From Pseudonocardia autotrophica (lineage in GTDB: Bacteria; Actinomycetota; Actinomycetes; Mycobacteriales; Pseudonocardiaceae), in NCBI RefSeq assembly GCF_000717175.1, contig NZ_JNYD01000016.1:1-64000 (forward strand): 64,000 bases of DNA, read 5' to 3'. The first letter of the stretch is position 1. Each line of letters begins with the position of its first letter. The notes beneath the pieces are model-generated. The model searched no databases. It saw only the letters and a program-made list of their open reading frames with translations, and was not told the DNA's origin. The position numbers were made by a program, and so were the translations under genes. Positions 24,828-33,729 of the stretch are shown here, in pieces.

Positions 24828-26231
24828 GTGGCCGACGAGGAACGCGACTCCGGGCTGACCCTGGACGAGATCACGATCACCGACGAGGCGACCATCAGGA
24901 GGGCGGTCGGCGCGGCCGCGATCGGCAACGTCACCGAGTGGTACGACTTCGGGGTCTACTCGTACCTCGTCGTCACGATCACCAAGGTCTTCTTCACCGA
25001 CCTGCCCCCGGCGACGGCGACGGTCTACGCGTTCGCGGTGTTCGCGGTCTCGTTCCTGGTCCGGCCCCTCGGCGGGCTGTTCTTCGGCCCGCTCGGGGAC
25101 CGCATCGGCCGGACGAAGGTCCTCTCGATCACGGTGATCCTGATGGCCGCGGGCACCACGATCCTCGGCCTGCTGCCGGGCTACGCGACGATCGGCATCG
25201 CGGCACCGTTGCTGGTCCTGCTCGTCCGGCTGATCCAGGGCTTCTCCACCGGCGGCGAGTACGGCGGCGCGATGACCTTCATCGCCGAGTACGCCCCGGA
25301 CCGGCGGCGGGGGTTCCTGGGCAGCTGGCTGGAGTTCGGCACGCTCACCGGGTACGCGCTCGGCGCCGGGCTCGTCACCTTCCTGACCTGGATCCTGACT
25401 CCGGAGCAGCTGGTCAGCTGGGGTTGGCGGATCCCGTTCCTGCTCGCCCTGCCGCTCGGCGCGGTCGGGCTCTACCTGCGGGTGAGGCTCGAGGAGACGC
25501 CTGCCTTCCAGGCGATGCTGCAGTCCTCGGAGGCCAAGGAGGGCACCCCGACCGGCCGCGCCTTCCGGCTGATCTTCACCAAGTACTGGAAGCAGATGCT
25601 GATCGCGGGCGGCGTGATCATCGCCTGGAACGTCACGAACTACGTCCTCACCGCGTACGTCCCGACCTACGTCACGGAGACGCTGCCGCCCGAGGACCGG
25701 ATCAGCGAGACGGCGTCGAACCTGCTCCAGATCGCCGTGCTGGTGATCCTGATGGCGGTGATCACCTTCCTCGGCCGGCTCAGCGACCGGATCGGCCGAC
25801 GCCCGGTGCTCATGATCGGGTCGGTGGCGCTGGTCGTCCTCGGGCTGCCGTCGGTTCTCCTGCTGCGTATGGGCGGGGTCGGCTCGACCTTCCTCGGCCT
25901 GCTGGTGATGGGCCTGATGCTGGTGTGCTTCTCCTCGACGGCGCCGTCGACGCTCCCGGCGCTCTTCCCGACCGAGATCCGCTACGGCGGCCTCTCGATC
26001 ACCTTCAACCTGTTCGTGTCGGCCTTCGCCGGCACGGCCGCGACGGTGATCGGGGCGCTGGTGCTCACCACGGGCGACCTCAACTGGCCGGGCTACTACC
26101 TGATGGCGGCCGGCGCCGTCGGGGCGATCTCCGTCTGGCTGCTGGCCGAGAGCGCCCGCAAGCCGCTCGCCGGATCCCGGCCGGCGGTGTCCAGCGAGGC
26201 CGAGGCCCGCGCGCTGATCGCCGAGCGTTAG
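24828..26231 (+). CDS. MFS transporter, metabolite:H+ symporter (MHS/ProP-like)
   Basis: A 467-aa, 12-helix transporter. GNVTEWYDFGVYSYL in helix 1, GPLGDRIGRTKVL (motif A between helices 2 and 3) and LIQGFSTGGEYGGAMTFIAEY identify the MHS family, which imports betaine, proline, citrate or other organic acids with protons. GTG 24828 follows GGAAGGA. It is monocistronic; its stop codon meets that of the opposing MBL-fold gene at a 16-nt poly-G tract. The transported compound is unknown. Confidence 0.88.
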   Translation: MADEERDSGLTLDEITITDEATIRRAVGAAAIGNVTEWYDFGVYSYLVVTITKVFFTDLPPATATVYAFAVFAVSFLVRPLGGLFFGPLGDRIGRTKVLSITVILMAAGTTILGLLPGYATIGIAAPLLVLLVRLIQGFSTGGEYGGAMTFIAEYAPDRRRGFLGSWLEFGTLTGYALGAGLVTFLTWILTPEQLVSWGWRIPFLLALPLGAVGLYLRVRLEETPAFQAMLQSSEAKEGTPTGRAFRLIFTKYWKQMLIAGGVIIAWNVTNYVLTAYVPTYVTETLPPEDRISETASNLLQIAVLVILMAVITFLGRLSDRIGRRPVLMIGSVALVVLGLPSVLLLRMGGVGSTFLGLLVMGLMLVCFSSTAPSTLPALFPTEIRYGGLSITFNLFVSAFAGTAATVIGALVLTTGDLNWPGYYLMAAGAVGAISVWLLAESARKPLAGSRPAVSSEAEARALIAER

Positions 26232-27436
26232 GCGGGGGGGGGGGGGGGGAGCCGGACCCGCAGGGTGTGGTCCGGTTCGGGGGCCGTGATCGCGCCGGGC
26301 ACGCCGCCGAGACACTCCAGCTCGCCGCGGTCGACGAGGTAGCGCACGTGCGAGGCGGTCTCGGCGAGCGCGCCGATCCGCATCGGGCCGACCTCCTCCC
26401 AGGGCCGCGACCAGGTCAGCCGGGCCGCCAGCTCCCACATCGTCGGCTCGCCGGCCTCGCGGACGATGGCCAGCAGCTCGTGGCACCGCTCGGCGTGGTG
26501 CGCCTGGAGCGCCCGGGACCGCGCGGCGAGCCCGCGGAACCGGTACTCGTGGGCGGGCAGCGCCGTGAGCCCGCCGTGCTCCTCGTCGGTGACGGCCACG
26601 CGCTCGAGCGAGTCGAGGAAGGTCGCCAGGGCCGGGGCGTCGGAGCTGGGGGTGAGGCCGATGTTCGGGGTGATCCGCGGCAGCACGTGGTCGCCGGTCA
26701 GCAGCACGCCGGCGTCGGCCTCGAGCAGGCAGATGTGCCCGGGGGTGTGGCCGGGGGTCCAGAGCGCGCGGAGCGTGCGGCCCGCCAGCGGGAGTGCGTC
26801 GCCGTCGTCGAGCAGGACGTCCGGCTCGGCCATGACCCCGTCCGGCCCGCCGGACCGCGGGCCGGTGAGCTCGCCGACCTCGTCCTCCGAGGCGCCGCAG
26901 CCGCAGAGCCAGCCGGCCATGACCTGCCGGCGGTCCTCGGCGCTGCCGGAGCCCCAGCGCTGGGGGAGCGTGGCGGCCTCGGCCGTGTGCATCGCGATCC
27001 ACGCGCCGCTGCGCTCGGCGAGGCGGCCGGAAAGGCCGTGGTGGTCGGGGTGCACGTGTGTCGCGACGATCCCGACGACGTCGTCGAACCCCGCGCCGGC
27101 GGCGGTCAGCCCGGCGACCAGCGCGCACCACGTCTCCTCGGTGTCCCATCCGGGATCGACGACGACCACGCCGTCGTCGCCGGGGACGAGGTAGCAGAGC
27201 GTGTACCGCAGGGGGTTGTGCGGGATCGGCACCGGCACCGACCACAGGCCCGCCTCGAGCCGCTCGACGGGCGGGAGCACCTTCGCCGCCCACGCCTCGC
27301 GCTGCGCCGTCCCGACGACCTCCACGCCCGCGGGGACACCGCCCGCAGGGACCCTCTGCACCACCCGGCCACCCACTTCCTGGACGCCGAACGTCCGAAA
27401 ACCTGCTCGGACGGTAACCCGGCCCGGGCGGCTCAC
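26228..27436 (-). CDS. MBL-fold metallo-hydrolase
   Basis: A 402-aa protein. ATHVHPDHHGLSG is the THxHxDH metal-binding motif, ALWTPGHTPGHICL supplies the next His and VLLTGDHVLP the bridging Asp; a winged-helix-like C-terminal region (LLAIVREAGEPTMWELAARLTW) is typical of the actinobacterial group related to glyoxalase II and lactonases. The start is uncertain: the first usable start overlaps the TetR stop, and a GTG about 18 codons in is possible. It may be co-transcribed with that TetR. The C-terminus RLPPPPPA comes from a 16-C run and would change with any slippage. Confidence 0.8.
   Translation of the reverse strand: MSRPGRVTVRAGFRTFGVQEVGGRVVQRVPAGGVPAGVEVVGTAQREAWAAKVLPPVERLEAGLWSVPVPIPHNPLRYTLCYLVPGDDGVVVVDPGWDTEETWCALVAGLTAAGAGFDDVVGIVATHVHPDHHGLSGRLAERSGAWIAMHTAEAATLPQRWGSGSAEDRRQVMAGWLCGCGASEDEVGELTGPRSGGPDGVMAEPDVLLDDGDALPLAGRTLRALWTPGHTPGHICLLEADAGVLLTGDHVLPRITPNIGLTPSSDAPALATFLDSLERVAVTDEEHGGLTALPAHEYRFRGLAARSRALQAHHAERCHELLAIVREAGEPTMWELAARLTWSRPWEEVGPMRIGALAETASHVRYLVDRGELECLGGVPGAITAPEPDHTLRVRLPPPPPA
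26234..26249. repeat. 16-nt G homopolymer at a convergent gene junction
   Basis: Sixteen consecutive G residues lie between the stop codon of the + strand transporter (26229-26231) and the body of the minus-strand MBL gene, where they encode the terminal prolines. A change of one base would remove the TAA stop of the MBL gene and extend it into the antisense of the transporter. Confidence 0.9.
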
Positions 27437-28020
27437 TCAACCGAGCGCAGCAGGAACGTGACGAGACGCTCCGCGTAGTCCTCCACGTCGATGTTCGGCC
27501 GCAGGCGCTCCGGGGTGGACGAGACGTGCAGGGCGACGCCGCCGCACAGCGTGTCGAGCAGCAGTGTGACCGGGGTGTCGGCGGCGATCTCGCCGCGGTC
27601 GATCCCGCGCCGGATCATGGCGCGCGCCGCACGCACCTGGGCCTCGCGGTGGCGTTCCCACCGCTCGGCCACCCCCGGCAGCTGCGGCGCGTCGAGCCCC
27701 ATCCGCTCGAAGGCGCGTCCGGACGGACCGAGGTGCATGTCGAGGAGCTGCCGCGCCAGCCGGACGAGGTCGCCGCGGAGGGTGCCGGTGTCGACGTCCG
27801 CGACCACCGGCACGCGCTCGGCGAGCGCACCGACCAGCAGGGCCTCCTTGGACGGCCAGCGCAGGTAGATCGACGCCTTGCCGACGCCCGCGCGGCGGGC
27901 CACCGCCTCGACGCTGAACCCCGCCCAGCCCTGCGAGCCGAAGAGCTCGACGGCGGCGCGGGCGACCCGCCGGTCGACGTCCGGGTTGCGCGGGCGGCCC
28001 GCGGCGGGGGAGGCGCTCAT
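27433..28020 (-). CDS. TetR-family transcriptional regulator
   Basis: A 195-aa protein beginning MSASPAAGRPRNPDVDRRV. The HTH FSVEAVARRAGVGKASIYLRWPSKEALLVGAL is at about residues 34-65; GKASIYLRW is the common TetR recognition helix. The C-terminal domain (LLLDTLCGGVALHVSSTPE) matches the TetR C-terminal type seen in small-molecule-responsive repressors. Its stop overlaps the start of the MBL-fold hydrolase gene, so it is probably first in a two-gene operon. It is also divergent from the MarR gene, 170 bases away. Confidence 0.88.
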   Translation of the reverse strand: MSASPAAGRPRNPDVDRRVARAAVELFGSQGWAGFSVEAVARRAGVGKASIYLRWPSKEALLVGALAERVPVVADVDTGTLRGDLVRLARQLLDMHLGPSGRAFERMGLDAPQLPGVAERWERHREAQVRAARAMIRRGIDRGEIAADTPVTLLLDTLCGGVALHVSSTPERLRPNIDVEDYAERLVTFLLRSVE

Positions 28021-28134
28021 CTCGCGGCCAGGTTAGCCCCGCGACGACCGGAGCCGCCCCGAGCAGGACGGACCGGGCCGATCGGGACGAGCGGGCCCGG
28101 GTGACCCGATGGGGCGAACGTGACGGACCTGAAG

Positions 28135-28174
28135 TTGCATGGCGCAAGCATCGGCGTATTCTTGCGTGTAGCAA
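28135..28174. promoter_or_regulatory. Two MarR-type operator dyads
   Basis: TTGC-N5-GCAA occurs twice, at 28135-28147 and 28162-28174, 27 bp apart, just upstream of the MarR ribosome site. Read together they also form a larger inverted repeat (CAAG...CTTG). The sites bracket a GTATTCT sequence that could be the -10 element, so binding would block transcription. Confidence 0.7.
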
Positions 28175-28190
28175 CCAAAGGGAGAGGTCC

Positions 28191-28685
28191 GTGATCAGCA
28201 CGTCGACGGCGTCCGACCTCGCGGAGGCCATCCGCGAGTTCGTCGACCTCGGCCGTCTCGCGCGCCAGCTGGCCGACGCCGAGCCGCCCGCCGACGGCGC
28301 CTGCGTCCTGCACCCCTCGCGGGCCGGGCTGCTCGGCCTGCTCGTGGCGGACGGGGAGCAGCGCCTCGGGGTGCTGGCCGCGTCGCTCGACGTCGACGCC
28401 TCCGTGATCAGCCGGCGCGTCGCCGCGTTGGAGGAGGCCGGCCTCGTCGCCCGCCGTCCCGACCCGCAGGACCGCCGCGCCCACCTGGTCGGCGTCACCG
28501 AGCGGGGCCGGGCCGTGCTGGCCGCGTACCGCGAGCACCGCGCCGAGCAGCTCGCCACCGCCCTCGCCCACCGCACGGACGAGGAGGTCGGACGGATCGC
28601 CGGCGAGCTCCGCGGCCTGGTCGCCGACCTGCACCGGATCACGCCCGCCCCGCGGCGGCGGTCCGACCCGGCACCCGCGCGGTAG
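28191..28685 (+). CDS. MarR-family transcriptional regulator
   Basis: A 164-aa winged-helix protein from GTG 28191 (GGGAGAGG upstream). LGVLAASLDVDASVISRRVAALEEAGLVARRPDPQDRRAHLVGVTERG shows the recognition helix, the wing and the D-x-R loop that define MarR. Two TTGC-N5-GCAA dyads lie immediately upstream, so it is probably autoregulated. It is followed after 75 bases by a DHA2-type drug exporter gene in the same direction, the standard MarR-exporter arrangement, although that exporter is broken here. Confidence 0.88.
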   Translation: MISTSTASDLAEAIREFVDLGRLARQLADAEPPADGACVLHPSRAGLLGLLVADGEQRLGVLAASLDVDASVISRRVAALEEAGLVARRPDPQDRRAHLVGVTERGRAVLAAYREHRAEQLATALAHRTDEEVGRIAGELRGLVADLHRITPAPRRRSDPAPAR

Positions 28686-28760
28686 CCGCCCGCGCGCCGG
28701 GTACGCCCGGTACCGAGATCCCGCACGACCCGAGAGACCCCCAGAGACGAGGAAGCACGC

Positions 28761-31173
28761 GTGTCCACCACCCGCGCCGAGACACCGGTCGCGCCGAGCG
28801 CGCCGGCAGCGCCCCCGACGAGCGGCGAGGCCGGCGGCATGACGCACCGCCAGGTCCTGCAGGCGCTCTCCGGCATGTTGCTGGCGATGTTCACCGCGTT
28901 CCTGTCGGCGACGATCGTCTCGAACGCGCTACCGACGATCATCACGGACCTGCACGGCTCGCAGAGCCAGTACACCTGGGTCGTCACCGCGACCCTGCTG
29001 TCGTCCACGGCGAGCACCCCGATCTGGGGCGGCCATGATCAGCCCCCGGGAGCGCGGCCGCTACACCGGCCCGATCGCCGCGGTGATGTCGCTGGCCACG
29101 GTCGCCGGCCCGCTGATCGGCGGTGTGATCGTGGACAGCTCGCTGGGGTGGCGCTGGTGCTTCTGGGTCGGCGCGCCGTTCGCGGTGGTCGCGCTGGTCG
29201 TCGTGCAGCGCACGCTGAACCTGCCCGTGGTCAGGCGCCGGGTGAAGGTGGACTACCTGGGCGCCGCCCTGATCGCGGCCGGCGTCTGTGACCTGCTGAT
29301 CTGGGTCACCCTGGCCGGCAACGAGTTCGCGTGGGGCTCGGGCACGTCGTGGCTGCTCATCGCGATCGGCGTCGTCCTGCTGGGGCTCGCCGTGTTCGTG
29401 GAGTCGCGGGCGGCGGAGCCGATCGTCCCGCTGTCCCTGTTCAAGGAGCGCACCACCACGCTCGCGGTGATCGCCAGCATCGCCGTCGGCGTCGCGATGT
29501 TCGGCGGCGCGGTCTTCCTCGGCCAGTACTTCCAGATCGCGCGGGGCTACTCGCCGACCGCGTCCGGGCTGCTCACCCTGCCGATGATCATCGGGTCGAC
29601 CCTCTCGGCGACCGTCTCCGGCATGCTGATCACCAAGCTCGGGAAGTGGAAGGTCTTCCTGGTCGTCGGCGCGATCCTGATGGTCGTCGGCTTCGGCCTG
29701 CTCGCCACGATCGACCACGCCACGAACATCTGGCTGATGGGCGTCCACCTGGCCGTGCTGGGCCTCGGCATGGGCATGACCATGCAGAACCTGGTGCTGG
29801 CGGTGCAGAACACGGTCAGGGTCACCGACCTGGGCGCGGCGTCGTCGACCGTCACCTTCTTCCGGTCGCTCGGCGGCACCATCGGCGTCTCGGTGCTGGG
29901 CGCGATCCTGGCGACCCGGGTCGCGGACCTCACCACGCAGGGCCTGTCCGACGCCGGCGTCCCGGTGAGCGGCGCCGCCTCCGGTGAGGTCGGGATCGGC
30001 TCCCTGAACGAGCTGCCGGCCTTCGTCGCCGACATCGTCCGCGGCGCCTACGGGGACGCGACCGCCCGGATCTTCCTGGTCGCGGGTGCGCTGGCGATCG
30101 TCTCGCTGCTCGCGATCGTGTTCATCAAGGAGGTCCCGCTGCGCACGCTCAGCGGGATCCAGCAGCAGGCCGAGGCCGACGGTGCGCCGGCGGCCGCCCC
30201 GGCCGGCGCCGTCGCCGCGGCCGCCGCCCCGGCTGCGGCCGTCGCCGCGCCGGTCACCGCGGCCGGGCCGGCCGAGCTGCCGACCGATGACTGGCACCGC
30301 GGACGGCACGCCATGCCGCACCACGCCACGGCCGGGCGTCCGGCCGATCCCGACGGCGTCGGGCCCGCGGTGTACGGCTTCGTCGCCGGCACCGGCGGCG
30401 TGGGGATCGGGCACGCGGTCGTCACGCTGACGGCCGGCACGGGGGAGCAGATCGGCCGCGCCACCACCGACGCCGACGGCGGCTTCGAGTTCCACCTGCC
30501 GACCGGCGGCACGTTCCTGCTCGTCGTGTCGTCCGGCACGCTGCGGCCCTCGGCGTCGATGGTCGCCGTGGCGGACCGCCCCGTCCGGCACGACGTCACG
30601 CTCGGCGGCGGCAGCGAGATCTCCGGGACCGTGACGCGGGGCGAGCCCGCCGTCCCGGCCGCCGGGGTGACCGTCACGCTCATCGACGCCCGCGGCGACG
30701 TCGCCGGGACCACCCGGACCGACGACGCCGGCCGCTACCGGATCGCCGGCGTCTCCGCCGGCGCGTTCACCCTGGCCGCAGCCGGGCCGGGGGTGCCGGT
30801 GGCGACCTCGGTGACCCTCACCGACGAAGCCCCGCTGGTGCACGACGTCGTCCTGCCGAACCGGGCCGGGCTGCGCGGCACCGTCACCGCCGCGAGCAGC
30901 GGGCGGGGCGTGCCCGACGCCGTCGCGACCCTCGTCGCCGCCGACGGCCGCGTGGTCGGCTCGACCACCACGGACGGTGAGGGCGGCTTCGCGTTCGCCG
31001 ACCTGCCGAGCGGCACCTACACGCTCACCGCGGCCGGGTACGCGCCGGACGTCCAGGTCGTCCGGGTCGACCCCGGCGGGACGACCGAGGTCCGGGTCGC
31101 GCTCGGCGCGCCCGCCCCGGGCGGGGTCCCGGCGCCCTCGGGCCGCGCGCCCCAGCCCGTCGCGGGCGACTGA
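28761..31173 (+). pseudogene. DHA2-family drug exporter with three-repeat Ig-like tail, broken by an internal deletion
   Basis: The first part (28761 to about 29032) encodes an N-terminal extension and helix 1 (FLSATIVSNALPTIITDLHG) up to TASTPIWGG. The second part resumes in a +1 frame at SPRERGRYTGPIAAVMSLATVAGPLIGG. About 60 residues normally present between them, helices 2-4 with the GxLxDxxGRR motif, are absent, so neither frame alone yields a working transporter. The remaining frame runs to 31173 and ends in an Ala/Pro linker and three carboxypeptidase-regulatory-like repeats (each with a TTDxxGxF or TDDAGRY signature). ATG 29035 could express a truncated protein. Confidence 0.8.
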
Positions 31174-31183
31174 CGGAGGAACG

Positions 31184-31215
31184 ACGGGCCCGGCACCTCG
31201 CGGTGCCGGGCCCGT
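31184..31215. terminator. Perfect 14-bp stem-loop between convergent genes
   Basis: ACGGGCCCGGCACC (31184-31197) and GGTGCCGGGCCCGT (31202-31215) pair perfectly around a TCGC tetraloop. It lies between the end of the broken exporter and the end of the leftward ohr gene, so it can serve both directions. Confidence 0.8.
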
Positions 31216-31236
31216 TCCGTGCCGGCCGTCAGGCGG

Positions 31237-31659
31237 TCACTCGACGGTCGCGTCGACCGTGACCGGGATGTTGCCGCGGGTGGCGTTCGAGTACGGGCAG
31301 ACCTGGTGGGCGGCCTGCACCAGCTCGTCCGCCGTGGCCTGGTCGACCCCGCCGATCTCGGCGTGCAGGGCGACGGTCAGGGCGAAGCCGCCCTGGTCGT
31401 TCGGCCCGATGCCGACCTCCGCGGAGACCGAGGAGTCGGTGATGTCGATCTTCTTCTGCCGTGCGACGGCCTTGAGCGCGCTGTGGAAGCAAGCCGAGTA
31501 GCCGGCGGCGAAGAGCTGCTCCGGGTTGGTGGCGCCGCCGGCGCCGCCCATCTCCTTCGGGGTGGCCAGGTCGAAGTCGAGCAGGCCGTCCGACGAGCGG
31601 ACGTGGCCGTTGCGGGCGTCCCCGCTGGACATGGCGGCGGCGGTGTAGAGCACCTTCAC
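31237..31659 (-). CDS. ohr: Organic hydroperoxide resistance protein (OsmC/Ohr family)
   Basis: GTG 31659 gives 140 aa starting VKVLYTAAAMSSG, the exact Ohr opening and length. The peroxidatic Cys lies in YSACFHSALKAV and the resolving Cys in AAHQVCPYSNATRGN; both are present. Ohr reduces organic hydroperoxides with a thiol cofactor, lipoylated proteins in studied cases. It is divergent from a TetR gene instead of the usual MarR-type OhrR; the shared gap carries two matching inverted sites, so this TetR probably controls it. Confidence 0.93.
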   Translation of the reverse strand: MKVLYTAAAMSSGDARNGHVRSSDGLLDFDLATPKEMGGAGGATNPEQLFAAGYSACFHSALKAVARQKKIDITDSSVSAEVGIGPNDQGGFALTVALHAEIGGVDQATADELVQAAHQVCPYSNATRGNIPVTVDATVE

Positions 31660-31678
31660 GATCGGCTCCCTGTAGGTA

Positions 31679-31749
31679 GAACGAACGGTCTTTCCTTGCT
31701 GTTGGCCGACTCTGGCACGGGTCGCGCGGAAGCGCAAGACCGATCGTTC
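31679..31749. promoter_or_regulatory. Paired operator sites between ohr and a TetR gene
   Basis: GAACGAACGGTCTT (31679-31692) and AAGACCGATCGTTC (31736-31749) are near-perfect inverse copies, one next to each divergent gene. Similar sequence occurs before the nitronate monooxygenase gene (22369-22380). The adjacent TetR regulator is the likely ligand. Confidence 0.65.
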
Positions 31750-31768
31750 CGTCTGTTAACCTGGCCGC

Positions 31769-32356
31769 ATGCCCGCCCGGCTCGCCGACTCCCCGCCCCA
31801 CGGCCGCACCCCCGGCCGGTCGGAGGCCCGCGACCGCCTGCTGCGCACCGCGTCCGCCTTGTTCTACGGCGAGGGGATCCGCGCCGTCGGCGTCGACCGG
31901 GTGATCGGCGAGGCCGCCGTCACGCGCGCCACCTTCTACCGGCACTTCCCGAGCAAGGACGACCTGGTCGTCGCCTACCTGCGGTCGGTGGACGAGGCGA
32001 TCCGCACGCTCGCCGGACCCGCTCCCGAGGGGGCACCGCGGCTGCGGGCCGTGATCGGGGCGATGGGGGAGCAGGCCTGTACCGCCGGGTTCCGTGGATG
32101 CGCGTTCATCAACGCGGCCGCGGAGTACCCCGACCCCGACAGCCCCGTGCACCGCGCGGTCGCGGAGCACCGCCAGTGGTTGACCGAGCTGTTCGTGCGG
32201 GAGCTGGGGGTGGCCGGGCACCCGGACCCGGAGCAGGCCGGAGCGCAGCTGATGATGCTGCGGGACGGGGCGATGGTCGCCGGCTACCTCGCCGACGCGG
32301 CGCGGGCGCGGGAAACCCTGGCGCGGGGGCTCGAGGATCTGCTGGCCCAGCCCTGA
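31769..32356 (+). CDS. TetR-family transcriptional regulator, probable regulator of ohr
   Basis: A 195-aa protein beginning MPARLADSPPHGRTPGRSEARDRLLRTASALFYGEGIRAVGVDRVI, the TetR opening helix. The recognition region VTRATFYRHFPSKDDLVVAYL follows at about residues 52-70. The C-terminal domain carries a Cys pair (EQACTAGFRGCAFINAAAEYP) conserved in a TetR subgroup; these cysteines might sense oxidants, which would suit control of the divergent ohr gene, but that is inferred. A matching half of the paired operator lies 20 bases before the start. Confidence 0.88.
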   Translation: MPARLADSPPHGRTPGRSEARDRLLRTASALFYGEGIRAVGVDRVIGEAAVTRATFYRHFPSKDDLVVAYLRSVDEAIRTLAGPAPEGAPRLRAVIGAMGEQACTAGFRGCAFINAAAEYPDPDSPVHRAVAEHRQWLTELFVRELGVAGHPDPEQAGAQLMMLRDGAMVAGYLADAARARETLARGLEDLLAQP

Positions 32357-32394
32357 GCCGTGATGCTCCCCGGCCAGTGACCGTGGAGGCCGGC

Positions 32395-33729
32395 TCAGCC
32401 CCCGTACGCCCATTCCCCGGCAATGAGCGTCCCGCGCACGGCAGCAGCCGAGGGGGAGGCGAGGGCTGCGGCGAGGGGGCGGTGGAGCAGGACGAGATCG
32501 GCGGCGACGCCCGGCCGCACGGTCCGCGGCGGGCCGCCGGGGTCGTCGGGAGCGGCGAGGTAGGCGACGAGCGCCTGCCGGGCCGGGACGGATTCGTCGG
32601 GACCGAGAGCCGTGCCGTCGGGTGTGTGGCGGCTGGTCGCCGCGGCGATCACCACCCACGGGTCGACCGGGCCGTAGGGGGCGTCGGAGGAGAGCGCGAC
32701 CCGCACCCCGGCGTGGAGCAGGCTCCGGCACCGGTACAGATCGCGATGCTCCTCGAGCGGCAGCTCCCGCCGGAAGAGGTCGCCGCGGTCGGCCAGGAAC
32801 CCCGGCTGCGTGACGACGGCGAGCCCCCGCAGCGCCGGGACCAGCTCCTCCGGCACCAGCGCCGCGTGCTCGACCCGGTCCGCGGGGTGCCGGCCGGCCT
32901 CGTCGAGCGCGGCCAGCAGCAGGACCAGCGACTCGCGGGTCACGCTGTGCACGGCGACCCCGCGCCCGGCCTCGTGCCCCGCGCGGATCCGGGCCACCAG
33001 CTCGTCGTACGGCGGGAGGCCCGAGTCGGCGAGCACGATCTTCAGCGGGCCGACGGCCGCACCCGGGGGCGCGCTCGCCCCGAGCGGCACACCGAGCAGC
33101 ATCACGCGCTGCACGACCTCGGTGAGCGCCGCGGCGGCCGAGGAGTCCAGGTCGGGCGTCGCGTCCGTCACCGCCGTGATCCCGTGGGCCGCCAGCTCCC
33201 GGCCGAGCGCGGACAGGTCGGGGAGCCCGGAGCCGGGGAGCCGGGCACGGAGCCAGTCGTCGGCGCGGAACAACCGGCCGGTGGGGGTGCCGTCGGCTGC
33301 CCGCTCGACGCCGGGATGGTCGAGCGGCCCCAGCGCCGCGAGCGCCCGGGAGTTGAGGACCCACAGCGCCCCGCTGCGGTGCTGGACGCGGACCGGACGC
33401 CCGGGGTGGAGGGCGTCGAGCGTGGCGGCGTCGAGGTCGTCGCCCGGGTAGCCCGTGCCGCGGACCCAACCGTGCTCGTCCGGCGCGGCCGCGCCGAGCG
33501 CCGCGGCGAGATCGGGCCTCGAGCAGTCGACCGAGCGTCGGGCCGCGGCCAGCGCGTGCAGGTGGACGTGGTGGTCGACGAGCCCGGGCAGCAGGGCACC
33601 CCCCTCGCACTCCACCGCGGGGCCCCCACCCGAGCCGGCGGGCGACACCGAGGTCACCAGGCCGTCCCGCACCCGGACGTCGACGCGGGCGCCGTCGACC
33701 TCGGCGTCGCGGAGGACGAGATCGGTCAC
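32395..33729 (-). CDS. Amidohydrolase family 3 (YtcJ-like) metal-dependent hydrolase
   Basis: A 444-aa TIM-barrel hydrolase. LLPGLVDHHVHLHALA holds the HxH metal ligands, VAVHSVTRESLVLLLAAL and DRVEHAALVPEEL supply the next His residues, and VALSSDAPYGPVDPWVVI the catalytic Asp. Members cleave amides or cyclic amides. GTG 33729 overlaps the stop of the CoA-transferase gene (GTGA), so both are translated together. The pairing with a CoA transferase and, divergently, an enoyl-CoA hydratase points to degradation of an amide-containing or cyclic acid. The substrate is unknown. Confidence 0.85.
   Translation of the reverse strand: MTDLVLRDAEVDGARVDVRVRDGLVTSVSPAGSGGGPAVECEGGALLPGLVDHHVHLHALAAARRSVDCSRPDLAAALGAAAPDEHGWVRGTGYPGDDLDAATLDALHPGRPVRVQHRSGALWVLNSRALAALGPLDHPGVERAADGTPTGRLFRADDWLRARLPGSGLPDLSALGRELAAHGITAVTDATPDLDSSAAAALTEVVQRVMLLGVPLGASAPPGAAVGPLKIVLADSGLPPYDELVARIRAGHEAGRGVAVHSVTRESLVLLLAALDEAGRHPADRVEHAALVPEELVPALRGLAVVTQPGFLADRGDLFRRELPLEEHRDLYRCRSLLHAGVRVALSSDAPYGPVDPWVVIAAATSRHTPDGTALGPDESVPARQALVAYLAAPDDPGGPPRTVRPGVAADLVLLHRPLAAALASPSAAAVRGTLIAGEWAYGG

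Noticed and set aside
24792..27440. Long minus-strand frame across the MHS transporter and MBL gene
   Set aside because: It spans two real genes in the wrong frame and only shows compositional bias.
29035..31173. Intact MFS gene starting at 29035
   Set aside because: The product would lack helices 1-4 of the family, and the missing start lies in another frame just upstream, so a deletion is the better explanation.
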